From NCBI GenBank assembly GCA_025057015.1, contig JANWYG010000007.1:124001-188000 (forward strand): a stretch of 64,000 bases of DNA, written 5' to 3'. Under the pieces are notes generated by a model, which was not told where the DNA came from, searched no databases, and was given only the letters and a program-made list of their open reading frames with translations. Below, one piece after another: positions 36,716 to 44,714 of this stretch. The translations under genes and the position numbers were made by a program. The first letter of the stretch is position 1. Each line of letters opens with the position of its first letter. This DNA comes from Blastocatellia bacterium (lineage in GTDB: Bacteria > Acidobacteriota > Blastocatellia > Chloracidobacteriales > JADJPF01).

Positions 36716-37387
36716 ATGAAGCTTTTAGCTGTTTATTTAGGCTTAGCCTTAATCACAGTAACAGCGGAAGACAAGATAGAAGAAAGGCTCAGCAATGCCG
36801 GCAAAGTACTTTCCGAGATCATGGACACGCCTGACAAAGGTATACCAAAGGACTTATTAGACAAAGCTGAGTGTGTAGCAGTTATTCCATCGATGAAAAA
36901 AGCCGGTTTTGTAGTAGGTGGTCGATACGGCAAAGGTGCTGTCGCTTGCAGACGTGGTAAAAGAGATTGGGGTGCACCGGTAATGATCACTCTGAGCGGC
37001 GGCAGTTTTGGTCTACAAATAGGAGGTTCGGCAGTAGATGTGGTTATGTTAATAATGAATGAAGATGGGATAGACTACTTACTCAAAGACAAATTTACGC
37101 TTGGCGGGGATGCCTCTGTAGCAGGTGGTCCGGTAGGCCGTTCGTCTTCGGCCGAGACCGATGCTGCGATGACGGCCAAAATTCTTACCTACTCCCGCAG
37201 TAAAGGACTCTTCGCTGGTTTAGAACTAAAGGGAGCCGTAGTAGCTCCTGACAAGGATGCCAATGCAATCCTCTACGGCCGCAAGATAGAAGCTAAAGAG
37301 ATACTAAAAAACAGTAGTCAAACTGTCCCAGCAGCTGCTAGACCATTTGTAGATGCACTCAAAAAGTACTCTCCAATCGGTCAATAA
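36716..37387 (+). CDS. SYLF/YSC84-domain lipid-binding protein
   Basis: 223 aa beginning with a signal-like segment (KLLAVYLGLALITVTAED). The SYLF domain is clear: CVAVIPSMKKAGFVVGGRYG, VACRRGKRDWGAPVMITLSG, FGLQIGGSAVDVVMLIMNED, and a closing DANAILYGRKIEAKEIL. SYLF proteins bind phospholipids and in bacteria are periplasmic proteins of unclear role. It follows a GGAGAAGACT ribosome-binding site and ends one base from the convergent REC-kinase gene. Confidence 0.9.
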   Translation: MKLLAVYLGLALITVTAEDKIEERLSNAGKVLSEIMDTPDKGIPKDLLDKAECVAVIPSMKKAGFVVGGRYGKGAVACRRGKRDWGAPVMITLSGGSFGLQIGGSAVDVVMLIMNEDGIDYLLKDKFTLGGDASVAGGPVGRSSSAETDAAMTAKILTYSRSKGLFAGLELKGAVVAPDKDANAILYGRKIEAKEILKNSSQTVPAAARPFVDALKKYSPIGQ

Positions 37388-37388
37388 A

Positions 37389-38768
37389 CTACGCTCTGGT
37401 GGCAGTTACAGATTCGCCTGAGGCCTTGACTAGCAATTCCATTAGCTCTTTTGCCGTAGGTCTCTTGGCTGGATCTTTTGCCAGCGCGAGCAGAACTACC
37501 TGTTCTATAGCAGGCGGTATATCTGGAACTATTTCCCGCAACCTTGGTGGTTCCTTAGTCAAGTGCAGCATCGCTATTGACAGTAGATCTTTCTCTCTGG
37601 AGAAAAAAGGAAGTTGTCCGCTCAACATCTGATAGAGCATTATGCCTACGCTGTAGACATCTGACTTACCGTCATATGACTGATTGCTTAGCCTTTCTGG
37701 CGACATATAAACTGGAGTGCCGACAATTCTGCCAGCTACGGTCAGATCCTGCATGTCCAGGTCCACAACCTCGCCTACAATCTTTGCTATACCAAAATCG
37801 ACTACCTTGACAATCTCCTCACCTTCGCTACTAGTGTGTAAGAAGATATTGTCGGGCTTGATGTCTCGGTGTATAACTCCTGCCGCGTGTGCTACTGACA
37901 AAACATTGCACACAGGAAGGATTATCTGAAGCGCCCTAGCAAGAGGTAACCTCGTTTTCTGCCGTAGCTCCTGCTTAAGTGTATGCCCGTTGAGAAGTTC
38001 CATTACTAAATATGGCAATCCTTCTTCTGTAAGACCAAAGTCGAGTACTTGCAAGGCATTGATGTGATTTATCCGACAAGCAGATATGCCCTCAAGGCGA
38101 AAGCGTTCCTTAGCCTTAGTATTAGCCAGCGAATCCGACCCTTTAGGCTGAAATATCTTGACGGCAACAGTATGACGAATGTCTACATGCTGAGCTTTGT
38201 AGACTACTCCGAAGCCTCCCGAACCTATCTTTGATTCCAATTTGTATTTTGAACCGATTACCTGCCCCGGCAAAGCCTCAGACAAAGCGTTGAAGATCAT
38301 TCTGGCTCGGTTATTCAACCGGATTAATTCTTCGTTCTTACGCTGTAGCTCAGCGTTCTTGCGTTCTAGCTCGCGCTGTAAACGTGAGATCTTTAGGTGA
38401 GTTTCTACCCTAGCTATTACTTCCTCAAACCTGAATGGCTTAGTTATATAATCCACACCACCAACATTAAACGCCTTCACCTTGTCCATTGGCTCATCCA
38501 GAGCACTAATAAAAATTACAGGTATATCCTTAGTCCTCTCATCAGCCTTAAGCTGCTTGCATACCTCATAGCCATCCATCCCAGGCATAGTGATATCGAG
38601 CATAATTAGCTCAGGAGGAGAAAGCCGAGCTGCAGCCAGTGCCATAGCACCAGTTGTAGTAACCCTTGCCTTATAGCTCTGCTCACGCAGCATGCGCAAC
38701 AACAACTCTAAGTTGGCAGGCGTATCATCCACTATTAAAATATCTGCTTTAAACTTAGGAGTAGACAT
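37389..38768 (-). CDS. Response-regulator receiver fused to Ser/Thr protein kinase
   Basis: 459 aa from the ATG at 38768; a TTG seven codons upstream is less likely. Residues 8-125 form a CheY-like receiver (ADILIVDDTPANLELLLRML, phospho-acceptor Asp in MLDITMPGMDGYEV, Lys in DYITKPFRF). A charged coiled-coil linker (LERKNAELQRKNEELIRL) follows. The Hanks-type kinase spans about 180-445: IGSGGFGVVYKAQ glycine loop, VAVKIFQ Lys, VIHRDIKPDN catalytic loop, VVDFGIAKI. A phosphorelay could thus control a protein kinase through the receiver. No partner histidine kinase is nearby, and there is no transmembrane segment. Confidence 0.92.
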   Translation of the reverse strand: MSTPKFKADILIVDDTPANLELLLRMLREQSYKARVTTTGAMALAAARLSPPELIMLDITMPGMDGYEVCKQLKADERTKDIPVIFISALDEPMDKVKAFNVGGVDYITKPFRFEEVIARVETHLKISRLQRELERKNAELQRKNEELIRLNNRARMIFNALSEALPGQVIGSKYKLESKIGSGGFGVVYKAQHVDIRHTVAVKIFQPKGSDSLANTKAKERFRLEGISACRINHINALQVLDFGLTEEGLPYLVMELLNGHTLKQELRQKTRLPLARALQIILPVCNVLSVAHAAGVIHRDIKPDNIFLHTSSEGEEIVKVVDFGIAKIVGEVVDLDMQDLTVAGRIVGTPVYMSPERLSNQSYDGKSDVYSVGIMLYQMLSGQLPFFSREKDLLSIAMLHLTKEPPRLREIVPDIPPAIEQVVLLALAKDPAKRPTAKELMELLVKASGESVTATRA

Positions 38769-38833
38769 GCAAGAAGATTGTACCAGCAAAGCCGTTTCAA
38801 AGAGAAACGAGTTTTCACTGATTCTGAGGTTTT

Positions 38834-39382
38834 ATGAAGGTACTATTAACTTTAATCGCCCTAGCAGTTGCAGCGTACGCCTACTCTGACCTAGGAGCAC
38901 GACAGGCACGCACAGCTATAGCCGCCATACTTGGTTTAGAACCGACGAGCGTCAAAATCAAAAAGATCATACCAGGATATTCGGGACAGCTAGTTGAAGC
39001 GGAGCTTGCAGTTACTTTCCGCCTAAACGAGCAAGCTGGCAAGTGGCAGGTCGCAGAAGTGCGTCTGCAAGATGGAAGCTGGGAAGAGCTAGAGCTAATT
39101 TCAACTGCTATCCAGAACGAAAAGATCAGGAGAACCGAGCACAGGCTTGAGGTACTCTGCAAAGCGCTAGAAAGTTACCGCAAAGAACACGGCTACTATC
39201 CACGAGCTACTAACATCACTGAGCTGACGGATCGGTTGACAAAATTCCTCGACAGGCTCTACCAAAATGATCTTTGGCAAAGGCCGCTTTCATACACTCG
39301 AACGGCGACCGGCTACCAGATAGCCTCTGCAGGCCCGGATGGCAAGTACGGAACAAATGACGATATCAAAGTAGAAAGATGA
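38834..39382 (+). CDS. Membrane-anchored protein with GspG/pseudopilin-like C-terminal motif
   Basis: 182 aa. A single N-terminal helix (KVLLTLIALAVAAYAY), a central region of unknown fold, then a C-terminal part that follows the type II secretion GspG pattern: YPRATNITELTDRL, NDLWQRPLSYT, YQIASAGPDGKYGTNDDI. The usual GFTLIE prepilin motif is missing, so it may be a pseudopilin-derived protein, not a processed pilin. It overlaps the downstream heptose kinase gene by 4 bp, an odd coupling with no clear functional reason. GAGG precedes the start. Confidence 0.7.
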   Translation: MKVLLTLIALAVAAYAYSDLGARQARTAIAAILGLEPTSVKIKKIIPGYSGQLVEAELAVTFRLNEQAGKWQVAEVRLQDGSWEELELISTAIQNEKIRRTEHRLEVLCKALESYRKEHGYYPRATNITELTDRLTKFLDRLYQNDLWQRPLSYTRTATGYQIASAGPDGKYGTNDDIKVER

Positions 39383-40386
39383 CTAAGCGTTATCTGCAAA
39401 CCAGTCAAGCCAAGCGGTTACTTACAGAAATCGTAGGTCGCAAAGTGCTCATCATAGGCGACGTGATGCTGGACGAGTTTCTTTGGGGTAAAGCAAGACG
39501 TATAGCCCCAGAAGCACCTGTACCAGTTGTGGAAATCGAACGAGAGACACTTCACTTAGGCGGTGCTGCAAATGTAGCGGCTAATCTTGCCGAACTAGGT
39601 GCCGTACCCATACTCGTGGGTGTCGTGGGTAAAGACATTAGTGCCAGGCGATTGATTACTGAACTCGAAAGATGCTCGATAAATTCCGCATTAGTTACTG
39701 ACTCCAATCGGCCTACGACTCTAAAAACGAGGATAATAGCCCACTCACAGCACGTAGTAAGAGCTGACCGAGAAAAGAAAACACCCGTAGATCAACAAAC
39801 ACAAGAGGCTCTTGTAGAGCGCTTCCTGGCTTTTTTGCCAGAAGCCGAAGCAGTCGTCATTTCTGACTATCAGAAAGGAGTAGTCACCCGTCAGTTACTA
39901 GCTGCCATCCTACCGCCAGCAAAAGAAAGAGTCCCTGTCTGCGTAGATCCTAAAATGAGAGATTTAACTGCGTACCTACCAGCAACAGTGATTACACCAA
40001 ATATACAGGAGGCAGAAGCTGCTGTGGGATTTCCTATAGATTCACCTCAAGCTCTTCTGCATGCTGGACAAGCGATAAAGGCATGCCTAAATGGCGCAAA
40101 GCTGATAATTACCCGCGGCGAAGAAGGTATGACAATCTTTGATGAGCAAGTGCTAGACGTACCTGCAGTAGCAAGAGAAGTATACGACGTTACCGGCGCT
40201 GGCGATACAGTAATTGCTACCCTAGCAGCGTCGCTTGCCTGCAACGCTACTCTACTGGAAGCCGCATTGCTAGCCAGTCATGCTGCAGGCATAGTAGTTG
40301 GTAAGGTAGGTACAGCTACTGCTACCCCTGAAGAAGTTCTATTAAGCGTAAGACAGCACCATCCAAAAGTATCGCCTAGACGGTAA
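39379..40386 (+). CDS. D-glycero-beta-D-manno-heptose-7-phosphate kinase (RfaE/HldE domain I)
   Basis: PfkB-type sugar kinase, 335 aa, matching RfaE domain I: VLIIGDVMLDEFLWGKARRI, IAPEAPVPVVEIE, LGGAANVAANLAELGA, late anion-hole motif DVTGAGDTVIATLAASLA. It phosphorylates heptose 7-phosphate at O1 on the way to ADP-heptose for lipopolysaccharide. The nucleotidyltransferase domain II of the fused enzyme is absent, so this is the stand-alone RfaE1 form and another gene must supply the adenylyltransferase. Starts in a 4-bp overlap with the GspG-like gene. Confidence 0.9.
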   Translation: MTKRYLQTSQAKRLLTEIVGRKVLIIGDVMLDEFLWGKARRIAPEAPVPVVEIERETLHLGGAANVAANLAELGAVPILVGVVGKDISARRLITELERCSINSALVTDSNRPTTLKTRIIAHSQHVVRADREKKTPVDQQTQEALVERFLAFLPEAEAVVISDYQKGVVTRQLLAAILPPAKERVPVCVDPKMRDLTAYLPATVITPNIQEAEAAVGFPIDSPQALLHAGQAIKACLNGAKLIITRGEEGMTIFDEQVLDVPAVAREVYDVTGAGDTVIATLAASLACNATLLEAALLASHAAGIVVGKVGTATATPEEVLLSVRQHHPKVSPRR

Positions 40387-40458
40387 GTTTTTCTGACCGC
40401 TAAGACACTTGCGGAACATCAGCGTTGTCGCTGGAAAGATCTTAAACCACATGCAAGA

Positions 40459-41406
40459 CTAGCTAAAATGTTCATAGCCTCCTGGAAGTAGCTGCAGCTC
40501 TTCACCATTTTTTATCATCTTTCGGTCAAGAGTGCCTGTAATTGAGCCTATAACTGTTAACTCAACACCGTAACTACGTAATCTGTCTAGGCAGGATAAT
40601 TTCTGCTCCGGAAGAGTAAAAAGCAGCTCATAGTCTTCCCCTCCATTGAGGGCGTCCTCAAGAGTAGCTCCTTCTGCAACTGGCAGCCTATCGAGCTCTA
40701 GCCTGCAACCAACACTGCTTTCGCAACAGATATGAACGAGTTCTGACGAAAGTCCATCGGAAATGTCTATCATAGCTGTCGCAATCTCTGCCAAAGCCCG
40801 ACCGAGCCACACCCTAGGCACTGGGTCGAGGTGCGCTTTGATAGCAGCTCTTTCATAGTCAGCCATAGCCGACTGAATTCGCTTACCTGACTTAAGTAGC
40901 TTTAGCCCATATGCCGAAGCGCCAAGCTTACCGGTAACACAAATCAAGTCGCCTTCTCCTGCACCATTTCTTGCGACAAACTTGCCCCTTTCGCACTCAC
41001 CTATTACAGTAATACCTATAAACAGGTCTCTTTTGGAAGCACAAGTGTCTCCGCCTATAAGGCGAACATCATACTCTTTAGCAACAGAAAGCAAACCCTC
41101 TACGAAGGATTCCACGGAATCACTCCAGTTCTTAGGCAGAGCTATATCAAATAGAAAAAACCGCGGTAGGGCACCCATTGCAGCTATATCACTCAAGTTA
41201 ACCGAGAGGGACTTACGTCCGAGTAGCCAAGGGGTGGTGTAGTCCTTAGCGAAGTGAATATGTTCAACAAGTAAGTCGGTAGTAACTACTACTCTCTTAT
41301 TCTCACTGACAGCAAAGACAGCCGCATCATCACCAATGCCTAGGACTAAGTCCCTACAATTTTCCTGCTTGCTGCGTAGCATCGAGATAAACTCGAACTC
41401 TTTCAT
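40459..41406 (-). CDS. thiL: Thiamine-monophosphate kinase
   Basis: Phosphorylates thiamine monophosphate to thiamine diphosphate. 315 aa, with GIGDDAAVFAV near the N-terminus, TDLLVEHIHF, SVNLSDIAAMGALPRFFL, GGDTCASKRDLF and the late NGGEDYELLFTLP, all ThiL/PurM-like hallmarks. It overlaps the aminotransferase gene by 4 bp, so the two are co-translated, although no other thiamine gene is near. Confidence 0.95.
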   Translation of the reverse strand: MKEFEFISMLRSKQENCRDLVLGIGDDAAVFAVSENKRVVVTTDLLVEHIHFAKDYTTPWLLGRKSLSVNLSDIAAMGALPRFFLFDIALPKNWSDSVESFVEGLLSVAKEYDVRLIGGDTCASKRDLFIGITVIGECERGKFVARNGAGEGDLICVTGKLGASAYGLKLLKSGKRIQSAMADYERAAIKAHLDPVPRVWLGRALAEIATAMIDISDGLSSELVHICCESSVGCRLELDRLPVAEGATLEDALNGGEDYELLFTLPEQKLSCLDRLRSYGVELTVIGSITGTLDRKMIKNGEELQLLPGGYEHFS

Positions 41407-42572
41407 AGAACTTTCGAGAGAGCTTCCAAGCCGCGTTCTATAGTTTCTATAGAGACCGAGTAGGAAAACCGCAGGTGAGCTTCCCCTTGCGGTCCGAAGA
41501 CTACGCCAGGAACTGTCGCTATCGAGGCTTTTTCAAGCAGGTAAGCTGCAAACTCTCTGCTATCACTACTATACTTTGCTATGCTTGGAAAAGCGTAAAA
41601 AGCACCTGCCGGTAACTCACAATCTAGACCTAGGCTATTAAGACCATTAACAAGTAGATCGCGGCGGCGACGATATTCAGGGAGATTTTCTCTAATAAAG
41701 TCATCACAACTGGTAATTGCTTTTACAGCCGCATGCTGCGTTGGCGTACTTACACCGTTAGTAGAATAAAGCACCGCCTGTTTCATGCCCGTGATAAAAG
41801 GTTCCGCAGCTACAGCATAGCCTATTCTCCAGCCTGTCATAGAGTAGGATTTTGAAAAAGTAAAACACGAAATCGTGCGCTCATACATCTGTGGAAGAGA
41901 ACCTATCGACACATGCTGGCCTTCATAGACCAAATCCTCATATGCCTCATCAGAAACTACTATTAGATTGTGAGAACATACAAAGTCAGCTATCTCAGCC
42001 ATTTCTGATGGAGTCCAAACAACACCTGTAGGATTTTGTGGGGAAGCAAGAAGTATTACTCTTGTACGGGCTGTCAAAGCTGCTTCCAGCGATACTTTTA
42101 GTCCTTCGCTACGGGCTTTGAACGTATCTACCAGAATGGATCGGCCACCGCTCATAGCGATAAGGTCTATCGTGGGTGTCCAATAAGGCGAGAAGACAAG
42201 AACGTCATCCGAGGGATTTAGCAGCGCCTGAAAAGCTGCAAAAAGCCCCTGCATGCCACCTACCGTAACTATAATATGTGCTTGCTCAGCTGGCAGCCGA
42301 TTACGAGTACGAACCTTCTGAGTCAATGCTTCTATAAGCTCCGGTATACCGCTTGATGGAGCATAGCGAGTCTTGTTTTCTGCAAGAGCTTTTGTGCAAG
42401 CATCTTTGATCACTTGCGGAGTAGGAGCAAAAGGTTCACCCCCTTCGAATTGATAAACCTGTAACCCGCGAGCTTTCATAGCAAGTATCTTATTGCGGAT
42501 GACTACGATCTCAGAAAAGCCTACGTTACTAAAACGGTCAGCTAGACGGAACGTAGGTGCTGCTGTGCTCAT
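41403..42572 (-). CDS. PLP-dependent class I/II aminotransferase
   Basis: 389 aa of fold-type I, aspartate-aminotransferase group. PLP contacts are visible: SGIPELIEALTQKVRTRN, ILLASPQNPTGVVWTPSEM, VVSDEAYEDLVYEG, and the Schiff-base Lys in FSKSYSMTGWRIGYAVAAEP. The C-terminal HLRFSYSVS holds the substrate-carboxylate Arg. Likely substrates are aspartate or a similar dicarboxylic or aromatic amino acid; this cannot be resolved. It starts after TAGGAGGTTACAG and is the first gene of the pair with thiL. Confidence 0.93.
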   Translation of the reverse strand: MSTAAPTFRLADRFSNVGFSEIVVIRNKILAMKARGLQVYQFEGGEPFAPTPQVIKDACTKALAENKTRYAPSSGIPELIEALTQKVRTRNRLPAEQAHIIVTVGGMQGLFAAFQALLNPSDDVLVFSPYWTPTIDLIAMSGGRSILVDTFKARSEGLKVSLEAALTARTRVILLASPQNPTGVVWTPSEMAEIADFVCSHNLIVVSDEAYEDLVYEGQHVSIGSLPQMYERTISCFTFSKSYSMTGWRIGYAVAAEPFITGMKQAVLYSTNGVSTPTQHAAVKAITSCDDFIRENLPEYRRRRDLLVNGLNSLGLDCELPAGAFYAFPSIAKYSSDSREFAAYLLEKASIATVPGVVFGPQGEAHLRFSYSVSIETIERGLEALSKVL

Positions 42573-42754
42573 CTGTAACCTCCTAAATAAGCTACCTTAG
42601 ATAGTAGCTCATAAGATCTACTTTTAGAAAACATTCTTCTTCGTTCGAACAAGCAGTTAAAGTGTTGTTGCTCCTGGCAGTAAGAAAAACTATAATTACT
42701 GGAATTTGAAAGAATCTGCAGCCACCGTGCGGCGCAATATTGTCCGGGGAGATA
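42573..42754. other. Divergent promoter region between aminotransferase and cytochrome operon
   Basis: About 180 bp of non-coding sequence that must hold promoters for both transcription units. It contains the minus-strand ribosome-binding site of the aminotransferase (AGGAGG at 42586-42591) and the GGGGAG site of the cytochrome gene at 42747-42752. I see no confident operator or riboswitch. Confidence 0.5.
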
Positions 42755-43687
42755 ATGAAAAAGGCTGTATTGTTGATAGCTACTTTGATCAGCACATACG
42801 CTTTTCTAAGTAGTACGAGTACTGAAGCGCAAAAAAAGCGACTGATAGGTCTTGCGCCTAAGCGCGGAGTGGATTATTCAAAATTTTCACATACCACACA
42901 TAACTTAGAATGCTCTAAATGTCATGAAGTAAAGGAAGGTGAAAAAGCATACAAATTTCCTACACATGACGCGTGCAATGAATGTCACAACTTCGTACCC
43001 TTTAGACTTGCTGCACCTGCCTTTTGTATGATCTGTCACGACAATCAGAAGAACTACAGCTCCGTTAGGAAGAGTTATACACGTAGCAGCAGTGACTTTG
43101 GAACCAAATTTCCTCATTCAGCACATATAGGCTTAAACGGTGTCGATTTTGATAAAAGCAATCCAGACTTATATGAATCATTAGATAACAAGCTCAAGAA
43201 AGTCCAGCTTACGTCCAAAGATTCTGGTTGTATCGAATGTCACCTCAAAGATGGACCTGAGAAGAAAGAACAGAATTTTTCCATTCCCAACCATCCAGAA
43301 TGTTTCCGCTGCCATGGGTCCAAGCCAGAAACTAAAGTGCCTCCCTTTATGCAAGACTGTCTTGGATGTCACAAACCTTGGCTAAGGGAACAAGATTCAG
43401 TAAGCGGTCTTTTTCCAACCTTTTATCATGATGACACTCATGAATATGATTCGCGTCCCAAGCCAAAGGGCAAGTCTCCCGAAGAGCGGGATCTTATACT
43501 AAAAGAACGGGCTAAAGATTTAACCAAGAACAAAAAGCTAAAGTGCCAATATTGCCATGATGTGAACAAGTCAGTAAGGTTAGCCGACATCGGTCGTCCT
43601 CTACAAAGTCATTGCACGGTGTGTCATGATAAGCAGGCTACAGCAAGAGAGTTAACCCCCGAGGAGCTAGGAAAACTTAGACCCTAA
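42755..43687 (+). CDS. Octahaem c-type cytochrome (cytochrome c3-like)
   Basis: 310 aa from the ATG at 42755, which follows GGGGAGATA; an upstream TTG start is disfavoured. A signal peptide is present (KKAVLLIATLISTYAFLSST). Eight CXXCH haem sites: CSKCH, CNECH, CMICH, CIECH, CFRCH, CLGCH, CQYCH, CTVCH, with several extra His residues for bis-His ligation. Such proteins move electrons in the periplasm or to outer-membrane partners. Twelve bp upstream of a nine-haem cytochrome gene, probably forming a complex. No CX2CK nitrite-reductase haem is seen. Confidence 0.92.
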   Translation: MKKAVLLIATLISTYAFLSSTSTEAQKKRLIGLAPKRGVDYSKFSHTTHNLECSKCHEVKEGEKAYKFPTHDACNECHNFVPFRLAAPAFCMICHDNQKNYSSVRKSYTRSSSDFGTKFPHSAHIGLNGVDFDKSNPDLYESLDNKLKKVQLTSKDSGCIECHLKDGPEKKEQNFSIPNHPECFRCHGSKPETKVPPFMQDCLGCHKPWLREQDSVSGLFPTFYHDDTHEYDSRPKPKGKSPEERDLILKERAKDLTKNKKLKCQYCHDVNKSVRLADIGRPLQSHCTVCHDKQATARELTPEELGKLRP

Positions 43688-43699
43688 TCGGTAGAGAAT

Positions 43700-44710
43700 A
43701 TGAACAAAAAACTTCTTTTGACAATCGGGTTAGTTTCCGTAGCAGCTGCAGCAGAAGTATTTTCTCGGCCACAGACAGAAACAAACCTTATAGACTACGC
43801 TAACAAGTACGATCACTTTGATGACCGTAAAGTAAACCGCAAGCTCACGCAGTCTCATAAACAGCTTACCGAAAGCAACCGTTGTGACTTGTGTCACTCT
43901 CGCAGAGAAAGACCAAACGAACAGGATCCAAACAGACGCTTAGGTCTACCCCTAGAATATCCCTACCACGACGCTTGCATTACTTGCCACGTCCAGCAGT
44001 TTACAGATGTCAGCTTCAAGATTTGTGCAAATTGCCACGAAGCAAAAAACTACCAAAAGGTCAAGCCATTTCCGAGCCGTCCTCATAAGCTTACACAATT
44101 CGGCATGGAGTTCTCTCATAACTCCCCGGTACAGCATAAACAGTTAGACTGCAATTCTTGTCACGCCGTAGGCCAAAAAGGGCTGACACAATCAGTGCGA
44201 GCTGACTATCCAGGCCATGCACAATGCTACATCTGTCATAAACCCGAAATACAACCAAACAGCCAACAGCTCAACACACCTAACAACAAACTAGCTCCCG
44301 GTGGTTGCATAGAATGCCACAACCTAAGCCCTGAATCGCAAAGCTATTTGGCTAGATCGACTTCTCAAAACGGCCTAGCATATGACTATTTCAAATTTAC
44401 ACACAAGGACCACGTAACTCATCCCAGCATTGACAACCGATGTGAAGATTGTCACAACGTAGCAGAAAGCTCTAGCAGCGTAGCTGACGTGTCGCGTATC
44501 AAGATAGTTCTATCAAAAGATCCCAACAAGTATCACCGCTCTAGCTGCTTTACTTGTCACGACAGGCAAGGTAATTGGAATATCACAGTTCGCGGTAAAG
44601 TCGTTAAGTCAGGATCCACTTTGCAGACAGACTGTGAGAAGTGCCATACACCACTAACTTTAGATATCGATGCCTTTACCGCTGAGCTGAAACGGAAGGG
44701 AAGATTGTAA
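43700..44710 (+). CDS. Nonahaem c-type cytochrome
   Basis: 336 aa with a signal peptide (KLLLTIGLVSVAAAAEVFS) and nine CXXCH sites: CDLCH, CITCH, CANCH, CNSCH, CYICH, CIECH, CEDCH, CFTCH, CEKCH. Homologous in spacing to the octahaem protein 12 bp upstream (SH.Q or TH.L followed by haem site), so the two probably arose by duplication and work together. No reductase domain is fused. The stop is 4 bp before the FHA-GAF-cyclase gene, linking electron transfer to signalling genetically. Confidence 0.92.
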   Translation: MNKKLLLTIGLVSVAAAAEVFSRPQTETNLIDYANKYDHFDDRKVNRKLTQSHKQLTESNRCDLCHSRRERPNEQDPNRRLGLPLEYPYHDACITCHVQQFTDVSFKICANCHEAKNYQKVKPFPSRPHKLTQFGMEFSHNSPVQHKQLDCNSCHAVGQKGLTQSVRADYPGHAQCYICHKPEIQPNSQQLNTPNNKLAPGGCIECHNLSPESQSYLARSTSQNGLAYDYFKFTHKDHVTHPSIDNRCEDCHNVAESSSSVADVSRIKIVLSKDPNKYHRSSCFTCHDRQGNWNITVRGKVVKSGSTLQTDCEKCHTPLTLDIDAFTAELKRKGRL

Positions 44711-44714
44711 TCCA

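Noticed and set aside
40387-40458. Terminator hairpin between the heptose kinase gene and thiL
   Set aside because: CAGCG-ttgt-CGCTG forms only a five-base-pair stem and lacks a T tract on either strand.
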